Assembly: GCA_002284615.2 (NCBI GenBank)
Contig: MU069745.1
Span: 114,781-132,083, forward strand
DNA: 17,303 bases
From: Dunaliella salina
Taxonomy: Eukaryota > Chlorophyta > Chlorophyceae > Chlamydomonadales > Dunaliellaceae
Reading direction: 5' to 3'
Part shown: positions 16,287-17,303 of the stretch, piece after piece
Numbering within the stretch: the stretch's first letter is position 1
Layout: every line of letters starts with the position of its first letter
The notes under the pieces: model-generated
The model's input: only the letters and a program-made list of their open reading frames with translations
Told to the model about the DNA's origin: nothing
Database searches by the model: none
Made by a program: the position numbers and the translations under genes

Positions 16287-16850
16287 TCCGGACACTGTCC
16301 AGCCAGGACAACACAAGTGAGAAGCAATGTCCAACACAAGTGAGAAGCAACACAAGTGAGAAGCAACACAAGTAAGAAGCAACACAAGTGAGAAGCAACA
16401 CAAGTGAGAAGCAGCAGTACAACGATCCGGCCTCTGTCCAGCCAGGACAACACATGTGAGAAGCAATGTCCAACACAAGTGAGAAGCAACACAAGTGAGA
16501 AGCAATGTCCAACACAAGTGAGAAGCAACACAAGTGAGAAGCAACACACGTGAAAAGCAGCAGTACAATGATTCGGACACTGTCCAGCCAGGACAACACA
16601 TGTGAGAAGCAATGTCCAACACAAGTGAGAAGCAACACAAGTGAGAAGCAACACACGTGAGAAGCAACACAAGTGAGAAGCAGCAGTACAATGATCCGGA
16701 CACTGTCCAGCCAGGACAACACAAGTGAGAAGCAATGTCCAACACAAGTGAGAAGCAACACGAGTGAGAAGCAACACAAGTGAGAAGCAGCAGTACAATG
16801 ATCCGGACACTGTCCAGCCAGGACAACACAAGTGAGAAGCAATGTCCAAG
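16287..16850 (+). repeat. Satellite-like higher-order repeat: 16-bp unit within 107-146-bp blocks
   Basis: The basic unit GCAACACAAGTGAGAA is repeated in runs. The runs are punctuated by a spacer, CCGGACACTGTCCAGCCAGG plus ACAACACAAGTGAGAAGC and AATGTCC, that starts at 16288, 16427, 16573, 16696 and 16803. Successive spacings are 139, 146, 123 and 107 bp. The steps from 139 to 123 to 107 are exactly 16 bp, so blocks mainly differ by whole basic units. Long minus-strand open frames (up to 274 codons, rich in L, C, S and V) are by-products. Confidence 0.95.
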
Positions 16851-17235
16851 ACATGCGCCTAGCCTTTCTCATCCCAGGTCCACTATGTAAACTGAAATAA
16901 AATGCAGGTGCATCCACTTTGCGTACCATTCTTTGCTTCTTTGCAGAGGCCAACCTTGTGCTTTTACCTTCACACGTTGTAACAGGAGGAAAGCTCTTGC
17001 ACAATCATGGCAATTCATCCCTTTCGTTTCATTCTTGATATGGTGAGCATGCCAATCTGTTTGGCCTTCAAATTTTTACAAAATAAAAAACAAAGGTTTG
17101 TCATGACATTCAATATTTGAATTTGCGCCTCATATTTATTCCTCAAATGAGAAAACTGTGCACGTTCTTGATGGTACTTTATCTGAAAACTTCGGAATGG
17201 TGGTAGGTAGCTTATGCAAGGCTGCCCAGACTGAA

Positions 17236-17238
<3 letters not shown>
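16851..17238. other. Unassigned stretch
   Basis: Unique-looking AT-rich DNA with no recognisable domain. The minus frame 17239-17015 (74 codons) has no known motif. Confidence 0.45.

Positions 17239-17299
<61 letters not shown>
17239..17299. repeat. (TG)n dinucleotide microsatellite
   Basis: TG repeats run to about 17299 and are followed only by TTGT at the window end. It is the complement of the CA tract at 1-39. Confidence 0.97.
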
Positions 17300-17302
<3 letters not shown>

Positions 17303-17303
17303 T

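Noticed and set aside
15899..16375. 158-codon plus frame
   Set aside because: Assembled from three different tandem arrays (19-bp, composite, 16-bp); no recognisable domain.
16180..17004. 274-codon minus-strand open frame, cysteine- and leucine-rich
   Set aside because: It lies almost wholly in the 16-bp higher-order repeat, where all minus frames are open with the same peptide. No signal peptide logic, splice or promoter evidence supports it.

Overview
This looks like a repeat-dense, gene-poor stretch of eukaryotic nuclear DNA. It carries dinucleotide and tetranucleotide microsatellites, at least eight minisatellite or tandem-duplication blocks, several decayed non-LTR (LINE-type) retrotransposon fragments, and one convincing intron-bounded coding exon. 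I see no bacterial gene layout, no rRNA and no convincing tRNA gene. The style of the retroelement proteins (RNase H followed by a C-terminal CCHC knuckle, and a second family with a conserved CX2C-X9-HX4C tail) reminds me of elements from green-lineage algal genomes. That is an impression, not a demonstrated placement.

Layout. 1-39 is a (CA)n tract. 325-470 holds a possible tRNA-derived SINE with A-box and B-box matches. About 926-6720 is a nested repeat cluster. I call its parts family A (three C-terminal fragments: A1 minus at 1216-1965, A3 plus at 2536-2965, A2 plus at 2988-3525), family B (three fragments, all minus: B0 1966-2240, B1 3790-5985, B2 5995-6588) and a dispersed non-coding repeat R (R1 926-1215, R4 2444-2497, R2 3525-3775, R3 6589-6720, weak R5 11634-11692). 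B1 is the longest. Read on the minus strand it has a segment resembling a PCIF1-type adenine-N6 methyltransferase core, then an RNase H domain, then a CCHC knuckle, broken by at least four frame changes. No reverse transcriptase domain is visible anywhere in the window, so every copy is 5'-truncated.

6720-11180 is mostly unassigned DNA with a 61-bp tandem repeat, a palindromic 179-bp candidate MITE flanked by TA (8271-8449), a perfect hairpin, a C-rich/G-quadruplex tract, a 24-bp minisatellite and a 143-bp duplication. 11590-12243 holds a 39-bp and a 15-bp minisatellite. 13210-14008 has further short duplications.

14078-15180 (minus) is the only region with good evidence of a host gene: a 121-bp exon of a D-isomer-specific 2-hydroxyacid dehydrogenase with a good splice donor, a long inverted TACA/TGTA microsatellite in the following intron, a degenerate second copy of the exon's 3' end about 1 kb away, and a possible terminal exon. 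From 15525 to 16850 three successive satellite-like arrays (19 bp, about 100 bp composite, and a 16-bp unit in a higher-order repeat) fill the sequence. The window ends in a (TG)n tract at 17239-17299.

Most long open frames here are by-products of tandem repeats and should not be read as proteins. The functional content I can support is one host exon and remnants of transposable elements.
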